A stretch of 23,840 bases of DNA from Patescibacteria group bacterium (GCA_030917625.1 JAUPUJ010000005.1:1-23840), one strand, 5' to 3'. Shown: positions 7,187-14,743, counted from the stretch's first letter. Notes: generated from the sequence alone by a model not told the origin. Numbers and translations are program-made.

Positions 7187-9484
7187 TTAATTAACCTGAC
7201 TACTTTCAGCTGGAATTTCTATTTCACAAGTGCCACCAGCACAAGCTAATTCTTTCTTAACTTCAGTCTCATCTTTCTTTTCATAAGACATGATTTTAGA
7301 GAAATCCATATTCTCATAACCTTTCATTAAACTCTTATAAGTTTTCTCATTAATTTCCTCATAAGGAGCCAATTGGTAAACATGTTCACTCCGAGGCAGA
7401 AATGATAGCCCGCCAATAATTTTCCAATTACTATAAACCCAATGAGCGACTTCAATCCACTCCATTTCCCCTACTGAGATAGTTACTGAGGGATTATGTT
7501 CTGTAAAATTTTCTTTAACCATTTTCCAATATTCCAATTGTTCAATCGCAGAGAGAGTATCTTTAAAGGCTCCAGTATCAGGGGCTCTAACGGGAAATTC
7601 TAAAACAAAAGTAGTAGCATTTTCTATACTTTGTCCAACTTCCGGGTGATATGGCACTCCTTGATCTTTCAACATTTTAAACAAAGAGTCTGTAGCGGAA
7701 ATTCGAATCCGGCGAATATAGTACTGAGAATGCCTTGGGTGCATACCAGAGGCGGTATCTACAGTCTGCGACACAGTTCCCGATGGCTTCACACAAGTAA
7801 TAGCTGATGACTGATTAATACCGAAACGTTTAGCGTATTCTTTGTTTACCTCTATAGAGTAATCTTTTAATTTTCTTAAAACCTTAGCATTACGCACGGC
7901 TGGACAATCCCACTGACCAGTAATAGATACGCCCAGTAAGCGTTCTTCTTCGCAATTCTTTTTCCACTCTGGAGATAAGTATTTAAAGTTAGTTAAAGTC
8001 GCTTGATAAGTACCGATAATGGTCGCAATTTTAATTTTCTTCATTAAAGTCTTTTCTGTATCTTCAGCTCGAGCTACTACTTCAGACAAATTACAAAATT
8101 GTTTAGATCGTAAAATAATCTCTCCACACGGGTTAGTGCCCATCACAGCAACGTGATCTTTAGATATTTTCAATCGCCTCTCTGGCAAAGTGTCATAAAG
8201 ACTACCTCGATTGAAAATACCCCGCTCGCCAGATTGAGAAGCCACGAGAGCTGTCCATTCGCTCAAAAATTCACTCGCTGATGGTTTTTCATTATAGACA
8301 GCTGAGTTATTGGCTAAACTACGTTGAGGATCAGTCAGCCAAAATTGTCCTTTCTTAGCGTCGCGAATATCTCGATCGTCTAAATCAGATAATGAAATAA
8401 GGGCGCTGCGGCGAACTCCTCCCGAAACTACAATTTCACCAATCTTACAAATAATATCGTGGGCATCGATATTTTCTAATCTCTTACCTTGTCTCTTTAA
8501 GATTTTTTCTCTAACAAAAATAAGTAGTTGACGTAAAGGTTCTGGCCCTGAAGATTTGCCCCCCATAGTCGCAAGCCTTGCCCCTGCTGGACGCAACTGG
8601 CTAAAATCAAAATCTATATCTTTTCCGTCATACCAAGTCTTCATACCCAAAGTCAGAGCATCACACCAACCTTCTTTACTATCAAGAACAACATGAGTTT
8701 TTAGACTTTTACCGGTCTGCATTTTAATAATCGGCAATTGTTGAATGTTTTGACTCTCCACAGAGTAACCAGCTCCGGTGCCACACATAGAGACATACAT
8801 AATTTCAGCAAAATCTTCAATTTGACTTGGAGCAATAAAAGAACAGTTATAAGCGCAAACATTAGTAGTTCTGGCAGCTTTACCAGAAAACTGTAGTAAG
8901 CGCATTGAAGGCATTGTTTCTTGTTTTAAAATAGCTTGCCTCACTTCTTCATATTCTTTATCAGTTAATTTATCTTTCAGATTTTCTTTCATAAAATCCA
9001 TATACCGGCCAATAGTTTCAATCCAAGTCTCGCGACGAGATTCTGATTCAATCCAACGAGCATAAGAACGGTAAAAAACAAATTCACCTAAGGAGTTTTT
9101 GAAATATTGTTTACTCTGATCAACTAATTGCTTCACTTCTTCAGACACTTCGCCGTGTTCTCGTCTGGCTTCAGCTCGACGCTCTCGATATAGAATATAA
9201 GCTTTAGCTGTCGCTGGGTACTGACTTAAAATTAAATGCTTTTCGACCAAATCTTGAATTTCTTCCACATTTGGCACATATTTTTTATCCTGCTTTTTGG
9301 CCAAGAATTCTAGTTCTTTGGCCACAAGCCGAGCCACCTGTCCTGCTTCTTTTTCACTCCCTTCCCCACAGGCCGTCATAGCTTTAAATATCGCCCTAAT
9401 AACCTTATCTAAGTCAAAATTAGCGACTGAGCCGTCGCGTTTGGAGATTTTGATAACCAAAGCTGTGTTTTTTGCAGGTGACAT
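7187..9484 (-). CDS. nrdJ: Adenosylcobalamin-dependent (class II) ribonucleoside-triphosphate reductase
   Basis: A 765-residue enzyme that makes deoxyribonucleotides using a cobalamin-generated thiyl radical. An N-terminal ATP-cone (about residues 10-100, KRDGSVANFDLDKVIRAI) precedes the catalytic barrel. The active-site cysteines can be placed: C210 in NVCAYNCSF, and C453 in NPCGE with C464 eleven residues later. That 11-residue spacing equals C408/C419 of the Lactobacillus leichmannii enzyme. A C-terminal C-x4-C pair (ACAGGTC) is the expected redox shuttle. The spacing C210 to C453 is shorter than in the L. leichmannii enzyme, so the insert region is reduced. Monocistronic: its own terminator follows and a -10 box lies upstream. 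No radical-generating small subunit or activase is nearby, as expected for class II. The cell must obtain B12; no cobalamin genes are seen here. Confidence 0.93.
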   Translation of the reverse strand: MSPAKNTALVIKISKRDGSVANFDLDKVIRAIFKAMTACGEGSEKEAGQVARLVAKELEFLAKKQDKKYVPNVEEIQDLVEKHLILSQYPATAKAYILYRERRAEARREHGEVSEEVKQLVDQSKQYFKNSLGEFVFYRSYARWIESESRRETWIETIGRYMDFMKENLKDKLTDKEYEEVRQAILKQETMPSMRLLQFSGKAARTTNVCAYNCSFIAPSQIEDFAEIMYVSMCGTGAGYSVESQNIQQLPIIKMQTGKSLKTHVVLDSKEGWCDALTLGMKTWYDGKDIDFDFSQLRPAGARLATMGGKSSGPEPLRQLLIFVREKILKRQGKRLENIDAHDIICKIGEIVVSGGVRRSALISLSDLDDRDIRDAKKGQFWLTDPQRSLANNSAVYNEKPSASEFLSEWTALVASQSGERGIFNRGSLYDTLPERRLKISKDHVAVMGTNPCGEIILRSKQFCNLSEVVARAEDTEKTLMKKIKIATIIGTYQATLTNFKYLSPEWKKNCEEERLLGVSITGQWDCPAVRNAKVLRKLKDYSIEVNKEYAKRFGINQSSAITCVKPSGTVSQTVDTASGMHPRHSQYYIRRIRISATDSLFKMLKDQGVPYHPEVGQSIENATTFVLEFPVRAPDTGAFKDTLSAIEQLEYWKMVKENFTEHNPSVTISVGEMEWIEVAHWVYSNWKIIGGLSFLPRSEHVYQLAPYEEINEKTYKSLMKGYENMDFSKIMSYEKKDETEVKKELACAGGTCEIEIPAESSQVN

Positions 9485-9521
9485 AATAAATATTTTTAAA
9501 AATTATTTTTAAGTGACTATC

Positions 9522-9527
9522 ATTATA
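9522..9527 (-). promoter_or_regulatory. Candidate nrdJ -10 box
   Basis: TATAAT on the minus strand, about 37 nt before the nrdJ ATG. I see no convincing -35 hexamer at 16-18 nt. The leader has no Shine-Dalgarno and no recognisable cobalamin riboswitch or room for one. Confidence 0.4.
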
Positions 9528-9572
9528 GTACTTTCAATGCTCTTCGAAGCTGTTGATAACATAAAAGAAAAT

Positions 9573-9606
9573 AAAAAAAAGACGTCCGCAAGACGTCTCT
9601 TTTTTT
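9573..9606 (-). terminator. Terminator of the dsbA-VKOR operon (bidirectional)
   Basis: AGACGTC (9580-9586) pairs with GACGTCT (9592-9598) around a CGCAA loop, with A and T runs on the two sides extending the stem and giving a T tract on either strand. It lies 35 nt past the VKOR stop. Confidence 0.85.
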
Positions 9607-9640
9607 AAGCTGTGCCCATAAGCTTAAATGGGCTCTGATT

Positions 9641-10102
9641 TTAATTTTTTAACTTTTTGTCTAAAAACAAAATTGTACTTACAATACCAAAAATCAATAT
9701 CGTGTTTATAATCGAAACCAAGCAATAAAAACAATAAGCTTCTAGGATGACGGCTTGGATATATAAAAACCATAAAGAAGATAACACTCCTAACCCTGAC
9801 CAAGCCCACAGAAAAAACTTTATTTTTTTAGCATCAGTTTCAACTACCACAAAAGCCAGCAATAGAGCCGTAAAATAAAACAATACTCCCATTAAAGCCA
9901 GCGGAATTAAATCAAATAAAACAGAATACTGACTACTAGTTACAATATCGCAACCGGAAACCACAAAACATTTAATATCCCCACCTGTATAATGCTTAAA
10001 AGTTAAGAACGCAGCATCTACAAGACCCAAGACAGATAGACCCATCACAAAAACTGGCAACAGTCTTTTAATCTTATTTTTATCGATACTAAATCCTGCC
10101 AT
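9641..10102 (-). CDS. VKOR-family quinone-coupled disulfide oxidoreductase
   Basis: A 153-residue membrane protein with four to five helices. Two cysteine pairs mark the VKOR family: the loop pair in KCFVVSGCD (C-x5-C), preceding a conserved serine region (SSQYS), and the active-site CFYC motif in the penultimate helix. In bacteria lacking DsbB, VKOR reoxidises the DsbA-like thiol oxidase and passes electrons to quinone. The gene starts directly after the DsbA-like stop codon (no spacer), which supports a functional pair in one transcript. A terminator closes the operon. No fused thioredoxin domain is present, unlike in some VKOR homologues. Confidence 0.92.
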   Translation of the reverse strand: MAGFSIDKNKIKRLLPVFVMGLSVLGLVDAAFLTFKHYTGGDIKCFVVSGCDIVTSSQYSVLFDLIPLALMGVLFYFTALLLAFVVVETDAKKIKFFLWAWSGLGVLSSLWFLYIQAVILEAYCFYCLVSIINTILIFGIVSTILFLDKKLKN

Positions 10103-10864
10103 TTATTTAACTAAAGTTTTAGTGAACGACACCGTGCTAGTCGCCACCACCTCTTTAGTGTTTAAGCTAGCTTCAATCAGGGCTTTAAACTCACCAATAG
10201 TCCGAGCTGACACTTCTTTACCATTTAAGTAGAAAGTAGGTGTCCCAGCTACTCCGGCTTTATTTCCACTTTGTAGATCTCTCTGTACTCTATCAGCTGT
10301 TTCTTTGCTATCCATATCAAGAGCAAACTTAGCCATATCTAAATTCAAAGATTTAGCATAACCCAAGAACGTTTCTCGAGCTTGTTCTGGGTTTTGTTTA
10401 GACCACTCCGTCTGTCCATCAAATATTAAAAGATGCATAGGCCAAAATTTACCTTGCTTATCGGCGGCAATACTCGCCTTAGAAGCAGTAATAGCGTGAA
10501 TGTGACCAGATAAAGGAAAGTGTCTATAAACAAACAATAATCCTTTGTCTTTATACATATCAGTGATCTCTTTGACTAAAGGTTCATACTCAGCACAAGC
10601 TGGGCATTGAAAATCACTATATTCCACCAAAGTAGCTTTAGCGTTAGCTACATCACCAATTACATGATCTTCAGCGGTTACCGGTTCCACATTAGACGGC
10701 CCCACCCCTACATCTGCCGACTCTAATTTTTGATTCCACCACATCATACCAAACACGAGCCCTAAAATAGCAACCACTCCCAATCCTAAATAAATAGTCT
10801 TTTTAATAGTTCTGCTTCGAGCTTTGCGCTCATCACGTTCTTGTTTTGTTTCTTTTGTATCCAT
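10103..10864 (-). CDS. Membrane-anchored DsbA-like thiol oxidase (thioredoxin fold, CPAC)
   Basis: A 253-residue protein. A very basic N-terminus (KETKQERDERKARSRTIKK) and one helix (about residues 26-46) anchor it. The thioredoxin-fold domain follows, with the redox motif CPAC in YSDFQCPACAEY near residue 88 and the cis-proline loop GVAGTPTFYLNG near 208. The family (DsbA/thioredoxin_4) oxidises cysteines of exported proteins outside the membrane. It is paired with VKOR as reoxidase, with zero spacing. An extended -10 box (TGTTATAAT) ends 10 nt before the ATG, so the mRNA is probably leaderless or almost so. No lipobox is evident. Confidence 0.92.
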   Translation of the reverse strand: MDTKETKQERDERKARSRTIKKTIYLGLGVVAILGLVFGMMWWNQKLESADVGVGPSNVEPVTAEDHVIGDVANAKATLVEYSDFQCPACAEYEPLVKEITDMYKDKGLLFVYRHFPLSGHIHAITASKASIAADKQGKFWPMHLLIFDGQTEWSKQNPEQARETFLGYAKSLNLDMAKFALDMDSKETADRVQRDLQSGNKAGVAGTPTFYLNGKEVSARTIGEFKALIEASLNTKEVVATSTVSFTKTLVK

Positions 10865-10873
10865 ATGTCGGAG

Positions 10874-10882
10874 ATTATAACA
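10874..10882 (-). promoter_or_regulatory. Extended -10 promoter of the dsbA-VKOR operon
   Basis: TGTTATAAT on the minus strand; the A of the ATG (10864) is 10 nt after the box, so transcription would begin about 3 nt before the start codon. No good -35 is seen, which is normal for extended -10 promoters. The same ATGTTATAATCT string precedes the DinB-fold gene at 13256. Confidence 0.6.
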
Positions 10883-11000
10883 TAAAAAACCAAATAAAAA
10901 CCCTTGATTTTATACAAAAAAATATCATTAGTATTATAGGCCTTTATCAGATCTATCTAATAATGTGAACAGAGGTATTTAAGCAGTGCCACACTAGACA

Positions 11001-12743
11001 CTAACTCCGCTCTCCCACCTGCTGACGCCACATCGCGCTATAGAGACCTTTTTGTTCGAGAAGCCCTGCATGGGTACCCCGCTCACTAATAAGACCTTTC
11101 TCTAGCACATAAATACGATCAGCATGCATGATTGTTGAGAGTCGGTGCGCAATAAGAATAGTGAGGTGACTCTGCGCACCAGAAAGCTCTCGCACTGTCT
11201 TTGTTATTTCTTCTTCAGTAATCGAATCAAGTGAGGACGTTGCTTCGTCAAATACAAGGATTGCAGGATACCGTAATAGTGCACGAGCAATAGAAAGACG
11301 CTGTTTCTCTCCTCCTGAAATTTTGACTCCGCCCTCCCCTATAACAGTATCCAATCCTTTATCGGCTCGAGCGAGAAGATTGTCACAGGCACTTTTGTGA
11401 AGGACATCAAAGAGTTGATCATCGGTGGCTGCAGGATTTACGAAAAGTAAATTTTCTCGGATGGTCCCAGCAAACAACTGAGTATCTTGTGTGACAAATC
11501 CGATCTGTCTATGTAGTTGAGTGAAATTGATATCAGAACTCAATATGCCGTTGTATTTTATAACTCCAGTAAGTGGTTTGTAGAGGCCAACAAGGAGTTT
11601 AACAAGACTTGTCTTGCCCGATCCCGACGGGCCAACAAACGCTATCGTCTCTCCTGTATGCACGTCAAACGAAATACTGTCGAGCGCTTTCGTTCTTGAT
11701 TGTTTATATCCAAAAGACACATCACTGAAACTGAGGGTTTCGACTCTTCCAAGGTCTTTTGGATTAGAAGGCGTCGCTTCAATAGGGATATCAATAATAT
11801 CTTTAAATTTTGCCATTGATACTTGTGCCTCACGGTATGCAGTAATAACAGTACCTATTTCCTGAAGTGGACCAAATATAAAGAATGAGTAGAAATAAAG
11901 AGAGAAAAACTCACCAAAACTAATAATCTGTATGAACATCAAATATAACAAAAAAAGTAAAATCGCATTACGCATTAGATTGATAAGTGTTCCTTGCACA
12001 AAACTAATACTCCGTACAAATCGAAGTTTCTTTAATTCAAGTTTGAGAATCTTGTCAGTAGTTGTATTGAGTCGCGAAATCTCTTGATCGGCAAGGCCGA
12101 GAGATTTAACAAGTTCAATATTGCGAAGTGACTCAGTAGTAGAACCCGCAAGGGCAGTTGTCTCAACAACGATTTGAGATTGAATTTTCTTTAGTTTATT
12201 AGTCAATACATAGCTGATACCCCCAATGATGGGAATAGTTGCCGCATACATTAATGCTACCCCCCAATACAATGTCGCTGCGTATATAGACACAAATATA
12301 AATCCAACAATCGATATAAATACAATATTGATAAGCTGGTTGAGATACTTCTCCGCATCCGTGCGTGCTTTTTGTAATATACCGAGAGTCTCCCCGCTTC
12401 GCTGGTCTTCGAATACCTCATACGGGAGTTCTAGAGAATGCTTGACGCCTGCCTGATACATATCAGCACCTGAACGCTGTGTCACCATATTGAGGTAGTA
12501 ATCTTGAAAATTCTTCGCAACCCGAGAAACAAAAACAACTCCTATTGCTAATACAAGCAACCACACTACTCCACTGAAAAATGTGGCCGATGTATACTCA
12601 TGCGGTTTACTCGCATAGTCATCAATAATATGCCGGAAGATTAGAGGATCAATGAGCGAGAAAACCTGGTTAACTAACGCAAGCATGAGCACAAGTGCAC
12701 AAAGCTTCCAGTATTTCTTAAGGTAGGAATAGAGAATACGCAT
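11001..12743 (-). CDS. ABC exporter half-transporter (membrane domain fused to ATPase)
   Basis: A 580-residue type IV ABC exporter subunit. Residues 1 to about 310 hold six predicted helices (ABC_membrane). Residues about 335-575 are the ATPase: Walker A GPSGSGKTS near 371, Q-loop FVTQDTQ, signature ISGGEKQRLS, Walker B ILVFDEATSSLD and H-loop AHRLST. It would act as a homodimer. There is no N-terminal C39 peptidase domain, so it would not itself cleave a leader peptide. It begins 9 nt after the DinB-fold gene and ends in TAG, unlike the TAA of most neighbours. Sampled lines are about 48-50% G+C against about 33% in htpX, suggesting transfer. Substrate unknown: lipid, drug or peptide are all possible. 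Confidence 0.9.
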   Translation of the reverse strand: MRILYSYLKKYWKLCALVLMLALVNQVFSLIDPLIFRHIIDDYASKPHEYTSATFFSGVVWLLVLAIGVVFVSRVAKNFQDYYLNMVTQRSGADMYQAGVKHSLELPYEVFEDQRSGETLGILQKARTDAEKYLNQLINIVFISIVGFIFVSIYAATLYWGVALMYAATIPIIGGISYVLTNKLKKIQSQIVVETTALAGSTTESLRNIELVKSLGLADQEISRLNTTTDKILKLELKKLRFVRSISFVQGTLINLMRNAILLFLLYLMFIQIISFGEFFSLYFYSFFIFGPLQEIGTVITAYREAQVSMAKFKDIIDIPIEATPSNPKDLGRVETLSFSDVSFGYKQSRTKALDSISFDVHTGETIAFVGPSGSGKTSLVKLLVGLYKPLTGVIKYNGILSSDINFTQLHRQIGFVTQDTQLFAGTIRENLLFVNPAATDDQLFDVLHKSACDNLLARADKGLDTVIGEGGVKISGGEKQRLSIARALLRYPAILVFDEATSSLDSITEEEITKTVRELSGAQSHLTILIAHRLSTIMHADRIYVLEKGLISERGTHAGLLEQKGLYSAMWRQQVGERS

Positions 12744-12752
12744 ATAGATCTA

Positions 12753-13256
12753 TTATTGAACCAGAGTTGATGGCATATCTATACCACCCCAAAGGTTTGA
12801 TGTGCCAATAGAAGAGTTCCCTGAAGATTTGATATAGAGGAAGAGCTGAGTCTTATACGCAGCTGACCATTTCAAGAGGGATTCAACGAGATATACACCC
12901 TTTGTCTTTTCACCCTGGTTGTACAAATTGATAACGGTCTCGAGATCAGCATCGGTAAATGATGCAATAAGCACAACAAGTTCCGCCTCCTGCATATCCA
13001 TCATCTCGGCAAAGTTAGAAAGCGTTACCTGTTTTGAACGTTCTGTAAATAAAGCAAACACAGAAGTATCGTTTTTTTGAACAGCAGTAGTTGCGGCAAC
13101 AAAAATAATAGAGAGATACTGCAAAAGCTCTAGAGTAGTCCGCTGCCCTTCTGTTGGCTTATAACCTTCAGTGTCCACTGGGATTTTATCAGCCAAATGC
13201 TTAATGATACGAAACTCATTCTGGATCGATACTATCAATTGTTCTTTTGTATACAT
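12753..13256 (-). CDS. DinB-fold family protein
   Basis: A 167-residue, probably cytoplasmic four-helix protein. The segments TTLELLQYLS and LLKWSAAYKTQLFLYIKSSG followed by TSNLWGGID are typical of a DinB-like family common in environmental genomes. DinB proteins usually bind a metal through three histidines; here only H20 stands out, and positions often held by His appear to be Tyr or Gln, so metal binding is doubtful. The gene has an extended -10 box 10 nt before its ATG and is followed 9 nt later by the ABC exporter, so the two form an operon. Function unknown; the DinB label describes the fold, not an activity. Confidence 0.7.
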   Translation of the reverse strand: MYTKEQLIVSIQNEFRIIKHLADKIPVDTEGYKPTEGQRTTLELLQYLSIIFVAATTAVQKNDTSVFALFTERSKQVTLSNFAEMMDMQEAELVVLIASFTDADLETVINLYNQGEKTKGVYLVESLLKWSAAYKTQLFLYIKSSGNSSIGTSNLWGGIDMPSTLVQ

Positions 13257-13265
13257 AGAAATAAG

Positions 13266-13274
13266 ATTATAACA
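13266..13274 (-). promoter_or_regulatory. Extended -10 promoter of the DinB-fold/ABC operon
   Basis: TGTTATAAT on the minus strand, with the ATG at 13256 10 nt downstream, so the mRNA is nearly leaderless. It directly abuts the T run of the terminator that closes the upstream peptide gene, so the -35 region coincides with that hairpin. Confidence 0.55.
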
Positions 13275-13304
13275 TAAAACACCCAGAGGAAACTCCCCTG
13301 AGTG
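13275..13304 (-). terminator. Terminator of the 37-residue peptide gene
   Basis: An 11-bp stem: CACTCAGGGGA (13304-13294) pairs with TCCTCTGGGTG (13290-13280) around a 3-nt loop, with two wobbles. It is followed by TTTT on the minus strand. It lies 23 nt past the peptide stop codon. It could also act as an attenuator for the DinB/ABC genes beyond it. Confidence 0.78.
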
Positions 13305-13327
13305 TGTGCGGAAAAATGCCTGATATA

Positions 13328-13441
13328 CTACTTAAGGAAGTTCGCCATCGGTTGTTGGCTTGCAGTACCAAGTGGTACATTTCTACAAGCCAACCAAATA
13401 GCTGCATTCCAAAAGTCCGAATGCCAATCTGTTACGCTCAT
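13328..13441 (-). CDS. 37-residue tryptophan-rich peptide with strong RBS, possible exported or leader peptide
   Basis: Read by hand; too short for routine gene calling. ATG at 13441, stop TAG at 13330-13328. The peptide begins MSVTDWHSDFWNAAIWLACR and ends in PMANFLK. It has three Trp (6, 11, 16), one Cys (19) and no long hydrophobic helix, signal peptide or GG leader cleavage site. AGGAGGT lies 5 nt before the ATG, the only textbook Shine-Dalgarno found in the window, and a strong terminator follows 23 nt after the stop. It is therefore a self-contained unit upstream of a DinB-fold gene and an ABC exporter in the same direction. The coding sequence contains a long stem-loop (13355-13393). 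Options: secreted or modified peptide, regulatory leader peptide, or a structured RNA that is also translated. No family recognised. Confidence 0.6.
   Translation of the reverse strand: MSVTDWHSDFWNAAIWLACRNVPLGTASQQPMANFLK
13355..13393 (-). repeat. Inverted repeat (stem-loop) inside the peptide gene
   Basis: TTGGCTTG (13355-13362) is matched by CAAGCCAA (13386-13393); inside, GTACC (13365-13369) is matched by GGTAC (13374-13378) around a 4-nt loop. The RNA could form a two-part hairpin covering about a third of the reading frame. Confidence 0.7.
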
Positions 13442-13446
13442 GATTG

Positions 13447-13453
13447 ACCTCCT
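13447..13453 (-). promoter_or_regulatory. Strong Shine-Dalgarno of the 37-residue peptide gene
   Basis: AGGAGGT on the minus strand, 5 nt before ATG 13441. It decides the start and is unlike the starts of the neighbouring genes, which lack such a site. Confidence 0.8.
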
Positions 13454-13501
13454 TTATCATTGCCTGCTTATATAGTAATATCTTTAGTATAAAAATCAAA
13501 A

Positions 13502-13507
13502 TATAAC
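13502..13507 (+). promoter_or_regulatory. Candidate -10 box of the two-helix membrane protein gene
   Basis: TATAAC on the plus strand with ATG at 13516, 8 nt downstream, again a leaderless arrangement. No convincing -35 hexamer is seen. Confidence 0.4.
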
Positions 13508-13515
13508 TTATCGAA

Positions 13516-13728
13516 ATGAAAAATTTTACTCTAGCTTATTTTACCAAAAACCTAACTATAGTTATTGGCTTAGTTTTAATTTGGCGTGGCATTTGGTATG
13601 TGCTCGATGAAATAGATATTTTATTCTTTAGCAATAATCATATTTATACCGCCATCGGCGGTATAATCTTAGGTTTACTAATTTTATATCTCCCTGATCA
13701 GGATTTAAAAGAAATTCAGAAGCTATAA
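13516..13728 (+). CDS. Small two-helix membrane protein, unknown function
   Basis: 70 residues with two hydrophobic helices (about 12-30, NLTIVIGLVLIWRGIWYVLD, and about 43-58, YTAIGGIILGLLILYL) joined by a short polar loop (EIDILFFSNNH). The C-terminus is charged (DQDLKEIQKL). Small proteins of this shape are frequent in Patescibacteria, but I cannot assign a function. It stands alone on the plus strand between two divergently oriented minus-strand units and ends 2 nt before a strong bidirectional terminator, so it is monocistronic. Confidence 0.75.
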   Translation: MKNFTLAYFTKNLTIVIGLVLIWRGIWYVLDEIDILFFSNNHIYTAIGGIILGLLILYLPDQDLKEIQKL

Positions 13729-13730
13729 CA

Positions 13731-13760
13731 AAAAACCGTCTTCATCTGAAGACGGTTTTT
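13731..13760. terminator. Bidirectional terminator
   Basis: AAAAACCGTCTTCA (13731-13744) pairs perfectly with TGAAGACGGTTTTT (13747-13760), with T runs on both strands. It serves the two-helix membrane protein gene on the plus strand and the tRNA-Ser/htpX transcript on the minus strand. Confidence 0.9.
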
Positions 13761-13784
13761 TTATTGAATACACAATTTTTCCTG

Positions 13785-13871
13785 CGGAGACGGGGAGATT
13801 CGAACTCCCGAGGGCTGTAACACCCTACTCGCTTTCCAAGCGAGCGCACTAGACCACTATGCGACGTCTCC
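13785..13871 (-). tRNA. tRNA-Ser (anticodon GGA)
   Basis: Acceptor stem GGAGACG (13871-13865) pairs with CGTCTCC (13792-13786); the discriminator is G at 13785. The anticodon loop TTGGAAA, on a CTCGC/GCGAG stem, has anticodon GGA (13837-13835), reading UCC and UCU. A long variable arm (GGGTGTTACAGCCC) confirms serine type. The T arm is GGGAG-TTCGAAT-CTCCC. The gene does not encode CCA: the bases after the discriminator are CAGG, so CCA must be added by a nucleotidyltransferase. It lies 7 nt past the DUF1189-like stop codon and is probably processed from the htpX transcript. Confidence 0.96.
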
Positions 13872-13878
13872 CTACTAC

Positions 13879-14739
13879 TTATTTAGATACTGTAGTATCT
13901 AAACATGGACATAAATTGAAGTAAAGAATCGCGAGAGTTAAAGCAAATAATAAAATGCCAATAGTAGGAGCACCGAAAATAACTAAAATAGAAATTAGGA
14001 CAAAAGATAAAGTCACGGCATGTAAAGTCACTTGGAAAGATTTTATAAAGCCTACATTGTGACCACCTATTTTAACTCCCATCAATCTCAACAAGATCCA
14101 GCTAAAAATATTTTGAATCAATATCAACCCTAGAAGTAGAATCATGGATAAAAAAGAAGCTCCAAAAACTAGAACAACCGACAGTGGCGCCAACACTTTA
14201 TACCAAGGTCTTACATGTTCAATCACATTCCTTAACTCCCCTTCTGAAATAGTCATATTAGTAAAAGGAGCAATCGAATCAGTATAAATACGACCATCAA
14301 TATCTTTATAAGCAATCTGCGTCTCTGACAAAAATGCCATAGTACTAGTACTTTCTAGAGATTGTTCAATACTCGCCCCCACTTTAGTATCAATTACTAA
14401 AAGATTTTGATAATTATCAAATTCTTCAATCTCTTTTGGTATTAAATGTCTTGGCAGCGGCACCACATAAGGCTCGGTTTGATTTATACTAGCCCGGCCT
14501 TCACTAATAGTGACTACCAAATCATCAGGATAAATATTTAAAACTTCTGTATCTATTTTCCATAAACCCCGCAGTAAATCTGGAACAGCAAAAATAGTGA
14601 AAACTATAGTTATAACTATAGAGAGTAAAAGTGATAATTTTAAATAATATTTAAAAGAATACCAAAAAGGTTTAGCTAGTAGTGATTTATAAAAATCACG
14701 ATTATAAATACTGTTTTGGATCTGATTTAAAAATTTCAT
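13879..14739 (-). CDS. DUF1189-like multi-pass membrane protein
   Basis: 286 residues. An N-terminal SIYNRDFYKSLLAKPFWYSFKYYLKLS leads into the first helix (about 32-53). An external domain (about 60-185) includes YPDDLVVTISEGRASINQTEPYVVPLP, and three to four further helices (about 190-275) end in a CPCLD tail. This order matches the DUF1189 family, whose role is unknown. The gene is 4 nt downstream of a hypothetical gene that overlaps htpX, so it belongs to the htpX transcript, and tRNA-Ser follows after 7 nt. The C-terminal Cys-Pro-Cys lies after the last helix. Confidence 0.7.
   Translation of the reverse strand: MKFLNQIQNSIYNRDFYKSLLAKPFWYSFKYYLKLSLLLSIVITIVFTIFAVPDLLRGLWKIDTEVLNIYPDDLVVTISEGRASINQTEPYVVPLPRHLIPKEIEEFDNYQNLLVIDTKVGASIEQSLESTSTMAFLSETQIAYKDIDGRIYTDSIAPFTNMTISEGELRNVIEHVRPWYKVLAPLSVVLVFGASFLSMILLLGLILIQNIFSWILLRLMGVKIGGHNVGFIKSFQVTLHAVTLSFVLISILVIFGAPTIGILLFALTLAILYFNLCPCLDTTVSK
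13882..13903. repeat. 10-bp inverted repeat at the 3' end of the DUF1189-like gene
   Basis: TTTAGATACT and AGTATCTAAA flank a 2-nt centre. The element lies within the last codons of the DUF1189-like gene, 10 nt before the tRNA-Ser gene. It may be a processing or pausing hairpin, but there is no T run, so it is not a typical terminator. Confidence 0.5.
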
Positions 14740-14743
14740 ATCT

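Noticed and set aside
11517..12456. Short frames on both strands within the ABC exporter
   Set aside because: The exporter motifs are intact in the main frame, so these are shadows.
13328..13441. Classic double-glycine bacteriocin precursor
   Set aside because: No GG cleavage site, no leader-core layout and no C39 peptidase on the exporter.
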